Assembly: GCA_029237695.1 (NCBI GenBank)
Contig: CM055265.1
Span: forward strand, 81,276,447-81,340,446
DNA length: 64,000 bases
Source: Conchocele bisecta
Taxonomy: Eukaryota > Mollusca > Bivalvia > Lucinida > Thyasiridae
Direction of reading: 5' to 3'
The notes below the pieces were generated by a model that was given only the letters and a program-made list of their open reading frames with translations, was not told the origin of the DNA and ran no database searches. A program made the translations under genes and the position numbers. Each line of letters starts with the position of its first letter. Positions within the stretch are counted from its first letter, which is position 1. Of the stretch, positions 1 through 9,582 are shown one piece after another.

Positions 1-74
1 CCTATACATAGGTATACCCTATGTACTAATAATAATGACTTTATTTTGCAAGAAAACTCCTGAGGTCCTTAACC

Positions 75-312
75 TTAACCCTTTCACCCCTGGAATGGAT
101 TTTGATATGTTAATTTTGCAACCAATTCAATTGTCACAAAATTATTTTCAGACTAGTGCATTTATGAAAAAGGGGCATTTTTGCTCTCAAAAATATGAAA
201 AGTACTTGCAAAAAGTGCAGATCCTGATGAGACGGGTCAACAGCCGGCTCATCTGGATCTACACTTTTTGCCATTACCACTAATTATACAAGTCTGGTGT
301 TAAAAGGGTTAA
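75..312 (-). mobile_element. TTAA-A MITE, copy 1 (family definition)
   Basis: Family TTAA-A is about 240 bp long. Its ends read TTAACCCTTTCA and TGAAAGGGTTAA, and the TTAA is the likely target duplication. An internal palindrome joins GTGTAGATCCAGATGAGCC to its complement; here it lies at about 211-269. The other arm carries ACTAGTC and a CATATCAAAATCCATTCC-like stretch. TTAA duplication with CCC-starting ends is the pattern of the piggyBac superfamily. No transposase is encoded, so the copy must rely on one elsewhere. The plus orientation is defined as CCCTTTCAACACC on the left. This copy is reversed. Confidence 0.85.
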
Positions 313-335
313 TACAAAACTAATAACTACATCTA

Positions 336-556
336 CCATAATAACCCTAAATATTTGAACACCATTTATTTGGGGAATCGCATAAAAATATATGGTTTCC
401 CCACAGCTGCGTGAGCATGCCCATATTTGGGGTTAGTATGGCAGTACTGGTTTCATCACAATAACAATGTATTTGGATGCAATTTGTTTTGGGAAACCCC
501 TATTTAATAGGGTTTCCCAAAGCAAATTGTGTCCAAATATTTAGGGATATTACGAT
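336..556. mobile_element. MITE-C, copy 1 (family definition)
   Basis: Family MITE-C is about 215 bp. Its ends are inverted: ATAATAACCCTAAATATT on the left and AATATTTAGGGNTATTA on the right. Two inner hairpins are built from TTTGGGAAACC and GGTTTCCCAAA. Copies also lie at 11177, 11693 and 29658. The target duplication is not clear. No coding capacity is visible. Confidence 0.75.
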
Positions 557-889
557 AAACAATATTTACAATAAAAATCTATAGAACATACAGCAAAATT
601 GAATCTTTCGAAGTCGTGACTTCATAGTGTTAAAATCCAAATTCGCATTCTAACATATAGTGGTATAGCGAGGTTGAAGTGTGTGTGGCACTGAAAGGGT
701 TCATGTTCCCATAAGCTCTGCGAGGGCATGGGGGCAACAGAACCCCCGTGAACCTCCTGGCAGGGTTCAATATTGGTGGGATTATAAACGTAGAGCACAC
801 TCACTATCAGTTGGCATGCTGTAATTACCCAGTCAAACCCCAGGCAGGGTTAGAGGAGGATGTAGGCCGTATGTAGGATTTTAAATACC
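557..889. other. No element recognised
   Basis: This stretch is AT-rich and has no recognised repeat family. The short reverse open frame across 622-804 shows no domain or coding signal. Confidence 0.4.
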
Positions 890-1148
890 TTAACCCTTTC
901 AACAGTACCACAGACCTCTTTTGTGTTGTTTGCAAACAGTGTAGATCCAGATGAGCCGGCTCGTGACGAGCCGGCTCATCAGGATCTGCACTGTTTGCAA
1001 ATACTTTTCATATATGTTTAGAAGAAGAAGAAAAAAATGCCCACTGTTCATAAATGGACTAGTCTGAAAATCATTTTATGATGATTGGATTGGTCCTTAA
1101 ATTAACAGATCACAGTCTATTTCACTTATTTAGGGTTGAAAGGGTTAA
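890..1148 (+). mobile_element. TTAA-A MITE, copy 2
   Basis: Starts TTAACCCTTTCAACAG and ends GAAAGGGTTAA. The central palindrome of GATCCAGATGAGCCGGCTCG and its complement is nearly perfect at about 941-997. ACTAGTC and the GATTGGATTGGTC block follow in family order. Confidence 0.85.
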
Positions 1149-1488
1149 ATTTGTTAATGATCCGACTGGTCCAGTTTCCAATGTGCCAGCGCTGTATCTA
1201 GTGTGTGTGAATAATAGCCGGCCCGATTGGATGTTTCAGCATTTTGTCGGAGTTTTAACACGTGTGCGTTCATCTGGCGATCATTTACCACGGAATTGCG
1301 AACAGGTTGGTGTGTTAAATGGATTTTAAAATGGAATTTTCAATGGGAAATGTGTGTTTTACGGTTGTGTCTCCGAGCTCTGGTGTTTTCTGAACTGTAC
1401 ATATGTGTATTGATCTGTGCATTTTGGATCCTATGCACTAATGTTTGGTGTGTCTCCAAATGGTGGATTTTCTGGGAAATTTATGGTA

Positions 1489-1558
1489 TTAATAGTGTGT
1501 CCGAATTGTTCAGTGGATTTCTATTGATATATGTGGCCAGTATTATTTCTTGTTATTA
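1489..1558. repeat. 70-bp direct repeat, left copy
   Basis: Begins TTAATAGTGTGTCCGAATTG and matches 1794-1864 with a few mismatches. The pair brackets the TTAA-B copy at 1559-1797. This is far longer than the 4-bp TTAA duplication usual for the family. Confidence 0.85.
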
Positions 1559-1797
1559 TACCGCTACTCACAACAATTGTTGTCTGCTGTTGCTTTTATA
1601 TCTTGCCTTATTTCACAATAAAAACATGGTTTGACAGCACTTCAGAATCATTTCCAATGGAAATGATTCTGAAGTGCTGTCAAAGCATGTTGTAAATTAT
1701 TCTAAAGTGCTGTCAAAGCATGTTTTTGATGATAAAAATGGAAAATAGAAATAAACAGCAGACGACAAAAAAATTAAGATAGCGGTGTAAGGGTTAA
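1559..1797 (-). mobile_element. TTAA-B MITE, copy 1 (left end lost; family definition)
   Basis: Family TTAA-B is 200-250 bp. It has ends TTAACCCTTA and TAAGGGTTAA, subterminal GTCGTCTGCTG and CAGCAGACGAC, and modules of CATGNTTTGACAGCACTT arranged as direct and inverted copies. A centre such as AATCATTTCC-GGAAATGATT follows. The plus orientation has CACCGCTATCTT or CAATGCTGAATT on the left. This copy is reversed. It retains the right TTAA but lacks the left TTAACCCTTAGA, starting at ACCGCTACTCACAAC. Confidence 0.85.
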
Positions 1798-1864
1798 TAG
1801 TGTGTCCGAATTGTTCTGAGGATTTCTATTGATATATGTGGCCGGTATTATTTCTGGTTATTAA
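1794..1864. repeat. 70-bp direct repeat, right copy
   Basis: Right partner of 1489-1558. It starts at the terminal TTAA of the enclosed TTAA-B element and ends GGTTATTA. Confidence 0.85.
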
Positions 1865-2800
1865 GAAATTGCTGTTAGAATGATATGTGTAACGTCATTC
1901 AACCAATAAACTCATCTGGATATACACTGTTTGCAAATTGTAGTATTTGTTAAAAGTGTCAAGCTTGTTCGTGATAGTAACTACACAATAAGCTATTTCA
2001 CTAAACAGCAAATCATATACTTAGTATACCATAATCACACTTTAATTGTGGTCTCTCGGTCTGATCTGCGTCTACAGTGGTCACAAATGTAGTCAGGTCA
2101 GTTTTATCAATATGTAGCCCATAAGCTGTGGTATTGTTATCTATCCATTCTCTTTGCCTTCTTATGAAGACAATAAGCATAACATATGTTACATAGGCGA
2201 GCATCGAACACATGTTTATATAACGAGGCGGATTAATTTATTCAAAGCGAGTCTTACGGTTTGCGGATTTTATGCGTAAAACTGTATATTTATTCTTTAT
2301 TGATCGAATATAGTTTTCTGCTGGCAACATTTACTTTTCTCAAGCTGTGTCATTTAGATGATGTTCTTTATATGCAATGGCAATCAATGCGATATGCATC
2401 GTATCTATTTTCAGCCTGGCAAAAAAGGGAACTTATGTCATTTGTCACCAGATCAAAATGTGTATCCGGCCACACAGTCAGATCAGGGTTTACACTGTTT
2501 GCCATTCAGTCAATTGTGTGTCACTGCTATTGCTTGTGAATATTTTATATCGCCAATTTCATTTTGAATTTATCCTTTTTTTGCTGATCGACGATTCTAC
2601 ATATCCTCTTTGTTACTCATCAGATGTACAGAGCTGTAGATAAGCTGTGGTATTTGCTTTAAATACCCAATTAAAATTGCCAAAAACCCAACTGAAATCA
2701 GAAGTAGCAGGTATCAAAAAGCAATAACAATTTTGTGGTACCTTTATCATGCTGCAGAAAACAAACAGACCACAAATATAGCATATTTTTCTTATTTTCC
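1865..2800. other. Unassigned, no element recognised
   Basis: I see no repeat family or convincing coding exon here. Several overlapping open frames under 100 codons on both strands carry no recognisable domain. Confidence 0.4.
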
Positions 2801-2886
2801 ATGAAAACACATCTTCATATTTCATTAGAATTGTCTCAAGTCTCCAAGGAGACAATTCTAATGAAATGTTAAGACATGTTTTCATT
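2801..2886. repeat. Hairpin related to TTAA-K centre
   Basis: The arms ATTTCATTAGAATTGTCTC and its complement meet at about 2838-2849, with an outer arm ATGAAAACA paired to TGTTTTCAT. The same AATTTCATTAGAATT palindrome forms the centre of TTAA-K near 49940-49980. Confidence 0.65.
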
Positions 2887-2947
2887 TCGAAGCAAACTAT
2901 TCAATAATTGCTGTCTGTTGATGTGTAAACAGTAGTGTGATTTTATT

Positions 2948-3152
2948 TTACCAAATTAAAATTTTGAAATACCTCATTGCTTCAGAAATGATGGAGTGAC
3001 AATACTCAATTACTAATTCCTTATCTGGAGCCCTGGATGTATATTTTGTGACCACCGTTTGAACCGTCTCGTCAAGACGGTTCAAATGAGTGGTCACAAC
3101 ATATACTTTCATTGATAAATAAGAATAATAGAACAAATATTTAAAGAGTTAA
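2948..3152. mobile_element. TTAA-D MITE, partial copy
   Basis: The family D palindrome, TGTGACCAC(T)CATTTGAACCGTCT with its complement, lies at about 3035-3112. It is followed by the D right arm (ATAAGAATAATAGAAC, AAATATTTAA). The left boundary is uncertain. Confidence 0.55.
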
Positions 3153-3158
3153 TTTGCC

Positions 3159-3325
3159 TTAACCCTTACACCGCTATCTTAATTTTTTGTCGTCTGCTGT
3201 TTATTTTATATTTTCCATTTTTATCATCAAACACATGCTTTGACAGCACTTTAGAATAATTTATTGAGAAATAATACAAGATATAAAAGCAACAGCAGAC
3301 GACAATTGTTGTGTGTAGCGTTTAA
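3159..3325 (+). mobile_element. TTAA-B MITE, copy 2 (internal deletion)
   Basis: Starts TTAACCCTTACACCGCTATC. The central AATCATTTCC palindrome is missing, so TTTAGAATAATTT runs straight into ATTGAGAAATAA. The right end is eroded (GTAGCGTTTAA). Confidence 0.8.
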
Positions 3326-3502
3326 TGTGCTCATATATTTAAAATGTAATGGACTATTTATAAGTTTGTCTATCTTGGACTGTTATAAAAGTTGATCAGG
3401 ATCTACACTGTTTACAATTGCCACCTTGTCACCTTTCTTAGCCAATGACCAAAACTTCCAACTGGGAAAATGTGCCATATGGCATTTGTAACCAGTGTAG
3501 CT

Positions 3503-3718
3503 TTAGCCCTTTGAATGTGAGAAACGAAAATTGTCGTCTGCTGTTGTTTTGTATTCTGTCATTTTTTTCGCAATAATAATATGGTTTGGCAGCACTTTAG
3601 AATCATTTCCATGGGAAATGATTCTAAAGTGCTGTCAAGCCATGTTTTTGTTGATAAAATGGGAAAATAAAATATAACCAGCAGACGAGAAAATTAAATT
3701 CAGCATTTTCAGGGTTAA
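3503..3718 (-). mobile_element. TTAA-B MITE, copy 3
   Basis: Left end is TTAGCCCTTTGAATG and right end CAGGGTTAA. It holds GTCGTCTGCTG, the GGCAGCACTTTAGAATCATT palindrome with its complement, and CAGCAGACGA. It belongs to the subfamily with TTAAATTCAGCAT near one end. Confidence 0.8.
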
Positions 3719-3803
3719 GCTGGTACTGTAGAGTCGACAATACTTACACTTTTGTGCTGCCGTTGTAGATCCAGACCAGCCTGTGCAGGTGCGCCATCTG
3801 ATC

Positions 3804-4123
3804 AGTAGCCAATTTCATCAAAATTGCAAAGTATACTTTTCTAGCAAACTTTTCTAGCAAAGTATACTTTGAGGGAGTAATCATTTATTTCTCCCGAAAT
3901 GCATTATTTCATGTAGAATTAACGACTGCGTATATTTGATGATTAAAAGTATGCAGAATTATTATACTGAATTTATTACATTATCACAGCCAAAATGGCT
4001 GTGATAATGTAATAAATTAAGTATAATAAAAATTAATAAATTTATCCTAAAATTGAAAATTTCTCCCTCTAAGTATACTTTGCTAGAAAAGTATACTTTG
4101 CAATGTTGGTGAAATAGGCTACT
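3804..4123 (-). mobile_element. MITE-J, copy 1 (family definition)
   Basis: Family MITE-J is about 310 bp. Its ends are inverted: CAGTAGCCTATTTCACCAAC and its complement. Next come repeats of GCAAAGTATACTT, then a perfect centre, TTTATTACATTATCACAGCC with its complement. This copy is reversed, with the centre at about 3970-4018. Other copies lie at 23693, 27563, 42738, 44042 and 46723. No coding potential. Confidence 0.85.
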
Positions 4124-4197
4124 GGGCCTATGCTTGTCGCTATTCTTTTAGTGGAATACACAGCATTTTTCTAAACATTTTTTCTGTCGGCTTATAT

Positions 4198-4416
4198 TTA
4201 ACCCTTACAATGCTGAATTAAATTTTGTTGTCTGCTGCTTATTTTATGAATTTCCATTTTTATCAAGAAAAACATAGTTTAATTGGCAGCACTTTAGAAT
4301 CATTTCCAATGGAAATGATTCTGAAGTGCTGTCAAACCATGTTTTTATTGAGAATAAAGACAAAATATTAAACAACAGCAGACGACACTTTTCGTTTCCC
4401 GCACTCTATGGGTTAA
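4198..4416 (+). mobile_element. TTAA-B MITE, copy 4
   Basis: Complete copy from TTAACCCTTACAATGCTGAA to a GGTTAA end. It belongs to the CAATGCTGAATTAAA subfamily and has an intact AATCATTTCCAATGGAAATG centre. Confidence 0.88.
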
Positions 4417-4568
4417 GGGTGGGAATTGGCTCGAACACCTTGCATACTAAACAGTATTGTAGATTCTCTATAGCAGGCAGCAGTGACATGCTAGCAAATC
4501 CGGAGATAGACCGGTTAGAAATGCAATAAGGCCTGTTTATCCAGTCACAGCCAGTCGTACACAGCTAT

Positions 4569-4812
4569 ATATGAAACGCGCCATGCATGTGATTTCATAC
4601 CTTCGGACATCTGCATAATTTCATTAAATATGTTTACAAAATTTACAATATTTTCACAAATATAGTCAAAAGTTGACAAAATTTTCCAGAATATTCCGCA
4701 TGTACTCTGAAATTTTTGTCAACTTTTGACGCCATTTACGGAAAATTTTGTAAACGTATTTCATGAAATTACTCAGATTTCCGAAGGTACAAAATCGCAT
4801 GGCGTGTCTCAT
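4569..4812. mobile_element. MITE-M, copy 1 (family definition)
   Basis: Family MITE-M has long inverted arms. The left arm reads ATGAAACGCGCCATG, then ACCTTCGGACATCTGC and AATTTCATNAAATA; the right arm is the complement, ending CATGGCGTGTCTCAT. The inner GTCAAAAGTTGACAAAA is itself palindromic. Partial copies lie at 52637, 55537 and 56290. Confidence 0.75.
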
Positions 4813-5139
4813 ATTCACATTTACTTATAGCGACCATAATTTGTTTGAATACAACTTGTGTACATGTACATGTCTGATCAGGATCTGCAGTTGTTGCCAA
4901 TGTTTCCAGGTCCATTTTGTGTGTCCGTGATAAAAATGCAATTCTCATTTTGGTTGATCAGCTTTTCCTGTATGTAGACAGACACCTCGTTGAAGGTGAA
5001 TAAGTTGGCCATTATGTATTAATACAAATATTTAATTAATGTTGTGGGTTATAAATTTCACATTTTATTGCACCAGTGTTTGGTTGGCTGGTGTGCTGGG
5101 TATAATAACAGTATTGAACATACGGCCAAATTACGTCCT
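4813..5139. other. Unassigned, no element recognised
   Basis: I see only short unlabelled sequence here. The GATCAGGATCTGCAG at about 4876 recalls the MITE-G core but stands alone. Confidence 0.35.
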
Positions 5140-5596
5140 TTATCCACGGGATTGATTGTGGTGAAGGGGGTACAACGTTGGCCCTCAATACTGGTGGTTG
5201 CGAGTTCAGATCTAACCCTAGGTGTGATAAAGTATTTAGTCATTTCCATTCCCTCTGGACTTTTGGATGAGACTTTAACCCTTACACCGCTATCTTAATT
5301 TTTTTTGTCGTCTGCTGTTTATTTATATTTTCCATTTTCATCATCAAAAACATGGTTTGACAGCACTTTAGAATAATGTACAACATGGTTTGACAGCACT
5401 TCAGAATCATTTCCATTTGGAAATGATTCTGAAGTGCTGTCAAACCATGTTTTTAGTGAGAAATAAGGCAAGATATAAAAGCAACAGCAGATGATAATTG
5501 TTGTGTGTAACGGTCTAAGGGTTAATACCAAGGTCAAGTCTCTATGAACGAGCTCTTCCTTAATTGGATGTTAAACCCATTCAATTTCACTTTTTC
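5140..5596 (+). mobile_element. SINE-1-like copy split by TTAA-B copy 5
   Basis: The left part (to 5274) has a tRNA-like head with a B-box-like GCGAGTTCAGATC, then SINE-1 body words (ATTTCCATTCCC, GGATGAGACTTTAA). The right part (5526-5596) continues with GTCTCTATGA and the 3' end GTTAAACCCATTCAATTTC. The interruption falls at the SINE's own TTAA, so removing the insert restores the family order. Confidence 0.7.
5275..5525 (+). mobile_element. TTAA-B MITE, copy 5, inserted in a SINE
   Basis: Full-length copy of the CACCGCTATCTT subfamily, with two direct GACAGCACTT modules and one inverted. TTAA is present at both ends and occurs once in the uninterrupted SINE-1 consensus, giving a direct target-duplication argument. 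Confidence 0.9.
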
Positions 5597-5933
5597 TTAT
5601 CCAATCGGCCCATGATTTCTGTTCCAATCATTCAACAATTTCATGTTGAAACAGCACATGAAAATCGTCTGTATCTGAATATCTATGTTGGTGAAGTTGG
5701 TTTAAAAATATTGATAGTTTTTTCTCTGAATGATGTGGAAATCCAGCAAAACGTTAGTCTCTGTGTGTGCCCTGTGACATTTGCCAACTTTAGACATAGA
5801 TTCCAGAAATTATGGATGCATTACTTCATAAATATTGATGATCGAACATGTGATCAGCAAAATATTCAGTGGATGTTACAAGGGAGATAACCATAGTGGA
5901 GAACTGAACACATTCCTGAAGCTGCCCGGGATC
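5597..5933. other. Unassigned, contains a 108-codon open frame
   Basis: A forward open frame runs 5564-5890, but its first codons are SINE-1 tail. The rest shows no domain, signal peptide or biased composition that I can recognise. I do not call it a gene. Confidence 0.35.
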
Positions 5934-6110
5934 CTTAAATGGCGGGAAATATTGTCTGCTGCTGTTTTTGATTTGTGTCTGATTTCTTTATAAAAAAACA
6001 TGTTCTGCTAGCACATGAGAATCATCTCCAATGGAGATTATTCTCAATGGAGATGATTCTCATGTGATAGCAAAACTGTTTGTCTTGGAATATATGCCTC
6101 TTAAGGGCTA
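5934..6110 (-). mobile_element. TTAA-B-like MITE, diverged
   Basis: Reads GGCGGGAAATATTGTCTGCTGC, then a GCACATGAGAATCATCTCC centre that is repeated three times in alternating orientation. This is the GAGAATC centre variant seen also at 45808, 56560 and 62955. The right end merges into the next TTAA-A element. Confidence 0.6.
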
Positions 6111-6354
6111 ACCCTTTTAGCACCACATGGCTGTATACTGGCATTGGCAAACAGTGTAGATCCAGATGAACCGCGTGACAATCCGTCTCATCAGGATCTG
6201 CACTTTTTGCAAATAATTTTCATATCTTGGAAAGCAAAAACACCCGTTTTCATAGATCGACTAGTCTGAAAATCATTTTGTGACGATTGGATTTTTGCAA
6301 AATTAACATATCAAAATCCATTCATGCTACTTAGGGGTGAACGGCTGAAATTAA
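6109..6354 (+). mobile_element. TTAA-A MITE, copy 3 (degraded ends)
   Basis: Left end is TAACCCTTTTAGCACCACATGG, with the core palindrome at about 6156-6210, then GACTAGTCTGAAAATC and TTAGGGGTGAACGG. Several end changes suggest an older copy. Confidence 0.75.
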
Positions 6355-6358
6355 TGTT

Positions 6359-6669
6359 CAGTGCCGTAGCCACGTTGAGGCCAGACGAGGCCATGGCCTC
6401 GTCCGTTTTTTCACGATTTTTTTTATTTATTTTTTTTTTATTCCAATATAGGAAAAATGGGAGTCATAGTATGTGCTCAGACTTTGCTGAGAATGCAGGA
6501 AATGGCGTTTCAGACCACTTTGATTTCAAAATTTTCAGGGTGGGCATGCCCCCGGACCCGCCTAGCAAACTCGGGCCCTTCGGGCCCTCCACACTTCCAC
6601 CCCCAATAATTATCGTCTTCCGCCGCTTATGTTGGCCTCGGCTATTTCGAACCTCTGGCTACGGCACTG
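6359..6669. mobile_element. hAT-like nonautonomous element
   Basis: The ends are CAGTGCCGTAGCCA and TGGCTACGGCACTG, a 14-bp inverted repeat. They are flanked by ATGTT on both sides (6354-6358, 6670-6674). Inside are CTCGGGCCCTTCGGGCCC and a T-rich tract. CAGTG ends resemble hAT elements, but hAT duplications are normally 8 bp, so the class is provisional. Confidence 0.65.
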
Positions 6670-6674
6670 ATGTT

Positions 6675-7081
6675 GTACCGTCACTTTTGTTGTAGCACCT
6701 TGATGCCTTAATTGTGACGGCTACCAGTGTCTTCCCCAGTCTCCTCCGCACTTAATTTTCGAATTGTCGCAGTTCGTCGGCATTCGGAGTGAAGTGTTAC
6801 ATCCAGGGTGACGTACAAATCATGTTTCGTCGTCACTAAACCACGCTTGTTGCATTTGTGATCTGTTAGTCACTCTAGAGCGTTTACTATTCGACACGTC
6901 TAGGATGTCGGATGATCCATTCTTTACTGACTGTATATACCGGTAATGCAAAACAGATGGCTGATCTGGGTCTACGCTGGTCGCAGGAACATTAAACGTA
7001 TTTGCCTCACAGCATATTACGAGTTTAATCGGCTTATGAGGGTGGGAGGGTATGTGTGTCTTAATGATGAGTCCATCTTCA
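6675..7081. other. Unassigned
   Basis: No repeat family recognised. The reverse 106-codon frame at 6820-7140 starts inside the adjoining TTAA-A element and has no recognised domain. Confidence 0.35.
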
Positions 7082-7337
7082 TTGACCCTTTCACCCTTAA
7101 GTAACTGGAATGGATTTTGATATGTTAATGTTTCAACCAATCCAATTGTTACAAAATTGTTTTCAGACTAGTCCATTTATGAAAAGGGGGTATTTTTTGT
7201 TCTCAAAAATATAATATGAAAATTACTTTAAAAAGTGTAGATCCTGATGATCCTGACGGCTCTTTACGAGCCGGCTCATCTGGATCTGCACTGTTTGCAT
7301 AAACCGCTATAGCGGGCTTTCGGGTTCAAAAGGTTAA
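7082..7337 (-). mobile_element. TTAA-A MITE, copy 4
   Basis: Left end TGACCCTTTCACCCTTAAG and right end AGGTTAA. The core palindrome at about 7220-7280 carries a small insertion (GATGATCCTGACGG). It shares its right TTAA with copy 5, head to head. Confidence 0.8.
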
Positions 7338-7577
7338 CCCTCCACAGGCCTGTATAGTGGTATTGAAAAAAAGTGTAGATCCAGATGAACCGGCTCTTGA
7401 CGAGCCGTCTCATCAGGATCTACACTTTTTGCAAGTAATTTTCATATTTTTGAAAACAAAAACACCCCCCTATTCATAAATGGACTACTCTAAAAATTAT
7501 TTTATGATGATTGGATTGGTCAGATAATTAATATATCAAAATCCATTCCAGTTACTTATTAGGGGTGAAAGGGTTAA
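7334..7577 (+). mobile_element. TTAA-A MITE, copy 5
   Basis: Starts at the TTAA shared with copy 4 and ends AAAGGGTTAA. The palindrome at about 7370-7428 reads GATGAACCGGCTCTTGACGAG. Two oppositely oriented copies joined through one TTAA. Confidence 0.85.
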
Positions 7578-7604
7578 GGGTGAATCTCGCTGGGATTCAC
7601 AACT

Positions 7605-7826
7605 GGGGCCCGTTTAACTAAACTTTGTACGACTAAAATGTGCAAAATTATGATAGCCTGTAAATTGCACATTAACAATGTTTTCTTGTAAACAATTATT
7701 GGATTTACATTTATTGAGCATAGGCTGCATATGCATGCTCAATAAATGTAAATCAATTGAAATTTCCACGATCCTAAATTTACACTTAAGAACATTTTAG
7801 TCGTACAAAATTTAGTGAAACGGGTC
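7605..7826 (-). mobile_element. MITE-F, copy 1 (family definition)
   Basis: Family MITE-F is about 240 bp of almost uninterrupted inverted repeat. It starts GGGGCCCGTTTCACTAAAC and ends with the complement. Inside are TACGACTAAAATGTT and a perfect centre (GGATTTACATTTATTGAGCA, TAGGCTGCATATGCAGCCTA). Copies lie at 16702, 17345, 19740, 31523, 50213, 52836 and 59879. Confidence 0.85.
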
Positions 7827-8279
7827 GCTGATGCAAACAAGAGATCTTATCTAGTATGGATTCCTGACACTGGATCAGAACTCTGGTTTTAGGGCTGAAA
7901 GTGCAATCAATCAATCAATCCTTGTTACAGCCAGCGTAGATTCAACTCACGACACACAAGTTTGTGATCAGTAACGTCACTATCTGCCATAGTAGAAGCT
8001 TTAACCATAATTCCAGGAATAGTGTACCAAAAGTGGTACCATCACATTTTGCCAACTACGTTTTGCTGTGCTTGCAATCACATAAGTGTTGCTTGTTTTC
8101 TCGTGAACGGCTACATGTATCTGATTGTTGGCGACAGGTACCAATCATGTGACACACAATATGTGGTCAACTGGGGGAAAATGTGACATCCTTTGTTTCC
8201 CATAATATCCCATAATTGGTCGGGAGAGCATTGGCCGCACTAGTATCACTCCGCGCTGGCGTAACATGTAAATGTTAAA
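7827..8279. other. Unassigned
   Basis: Contains a small (CAAT)n run near 7906 and a short open frame at 7964-8152, with no recognised element or gene signal. Confidence 0.35.
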
Positions 8280-8520
8280 AAATGCTCCGGTTACCTTACA
8301 TGGATCTGCTTGATATTTCTCACACGCATTGCTCTAATGGTCCTCTACCGACCTGCGACAAATCCATGATCGTCCCGCCCCCTTTAAGCCCAGGTCACAT
8401 ACTTGGTGCATTTGAAACCTTAACGCTCTTCAGGTTCCATACGTCCGTCCGTACGTACGTCCGTCTATGTACATTTATGTCCAAAACTGAAAACGTTTAT
8501 AACAGTTTCTCCAGTTAGAG
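8280..8520 (+). repeat. Rep-W2-like fragment with CGTCC microsatellite
   Basis: GGATCTGCTTGATATTTC, CACACGCATTGCTC and TAAGCCCAGGTCAC match the tail of the array near 40130-40250. It then enters a CGTCCGTCCGTACG tract. Confidence 0.6.
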
Positions 8521-8798
8521 TCCAGTATGCTACAGGGGCATATCCATGTTTTACAAACATAATGTCTAGTTATGGCCTAATTTCAGTTCTGTGTGTAGCT
8601 ATAGGCACAAATTGTATTTCTTGTCGGTTAATTTATTCAATGTTGCGATATGTACATCTAAAAAAAGATAAAATGTGAATTTATGCTTCATCATACACCA
8701 TTTGTGTAGCTGCATCAGGTGTTAATTAGATAGAGTGTCTGCACCACAAAGCATGACTCTTCTCCCAATTGTATTTGGTAACAGCTTTGTTCAGATAT

Positions 8799-9044
8799 TT
8801 AACCCTTTCACCCCCAAGTAACTGGAATGGATTTTGATATGTTAATTTTCCGACAAATCCAATCGTCATGAAATTATTTTCATACTAGTCAATTTATGAT
8901 AAGGGTGTGTTTTTGTTATCAAAACTATGAAAATTACTTACAAAAAGTGTAGATCCTGATGAGACGGCTTGTGACGAGCCGGCTCATCTGGATCTACACT
9001 TTTTGCCATTACCACTATACATGCCTCTGGTGTTGAAAGGGTTA
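8799..9044 (-). mobile_element. TTAA-A MITE, copy 6
   Basis: Complete reverse copy with TTAA at both ends. The core palindrome runs about 8945-9000 with GACGGCTTGTGACGAGCCGG at its tip. Confidence 0.87.
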
Positions 9045-9207
9045 ATGTCAAGTAAAAATATGGACAGGTGTATTTGTATCCCAAGTTTGCAACAGATCAG
9101 CCTGCACATCCACACAGTCTGATCAGTACCTGCACCATTTTTCTAACATTTATACAATAATAAATATAGGCATATAGTCAGCAATAGGTTTTGACTGGAT
9201 TCACTTT

Positions 9208-9349
9208 GTACACATACATTGTCATTTATTTCTGATTGGTGCATATTGGAAATCATGTACATACAGAGAAAGTGAAAGTACACATACATTGTCATTTATT
9301 TCTGATTGGTGCATATTGGAAATCATGTACATACAGAGAAAGTGAAAGT
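9208..9349. repeat. 70-bp tandem duplication
   Basis: Two consecutive units, 9208-9277 and 9278-9347, are essentially identical and start GTACACATACATTGTC. The second unit runs into the 3' end of a reversed SINE-1. Confidence 0.9.
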
Positions 9350-9514
9350 GAATGGGTTTAACGTCCCACCAACAGCTAGGGTCATATAGAGACGGGACGA
9401 CAGTTTAAAGTCTCCTCCTACAGACCAGTGGGATGGAAATACTGAAGTTTGAACAAACATTTTTCCTCTGGATTGGAAGTCGGGTGTTCTAACCCCTAAG
9501 CCACAATCCATCCC
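9339..9514 (-). mobile_element. SINE-1, reverse copy
   Basis: Read on the minus strand it runs from GGATGGATTGTGGCTTAGGG (A-box region) through TTGGAAGTC, TTTCCATCCCACTGGTCTG and GAGACTTTAAACTG to GGGACGTTAAACCCATTCAC. The B box is eroded. Confidence 0.75.
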
Positions 9515-9582
9515 GTTTACATGCAGAATTAATACACATTTATGGGTATACAGAAAGCAAAATATTTTTATTTTTTCTCATT

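Noticed and set aside
1227..1634. 135-codon open frame rich in tryptophan and cysteine
   Set aside because: Its end lies in the direct repeat and TTAA-B element; composition is that of chance AT-rich reading.
5564..5890. 108-codon forward frame
   Set aside because: Begins in a SINE-1 tail and shows no recognisable domain.
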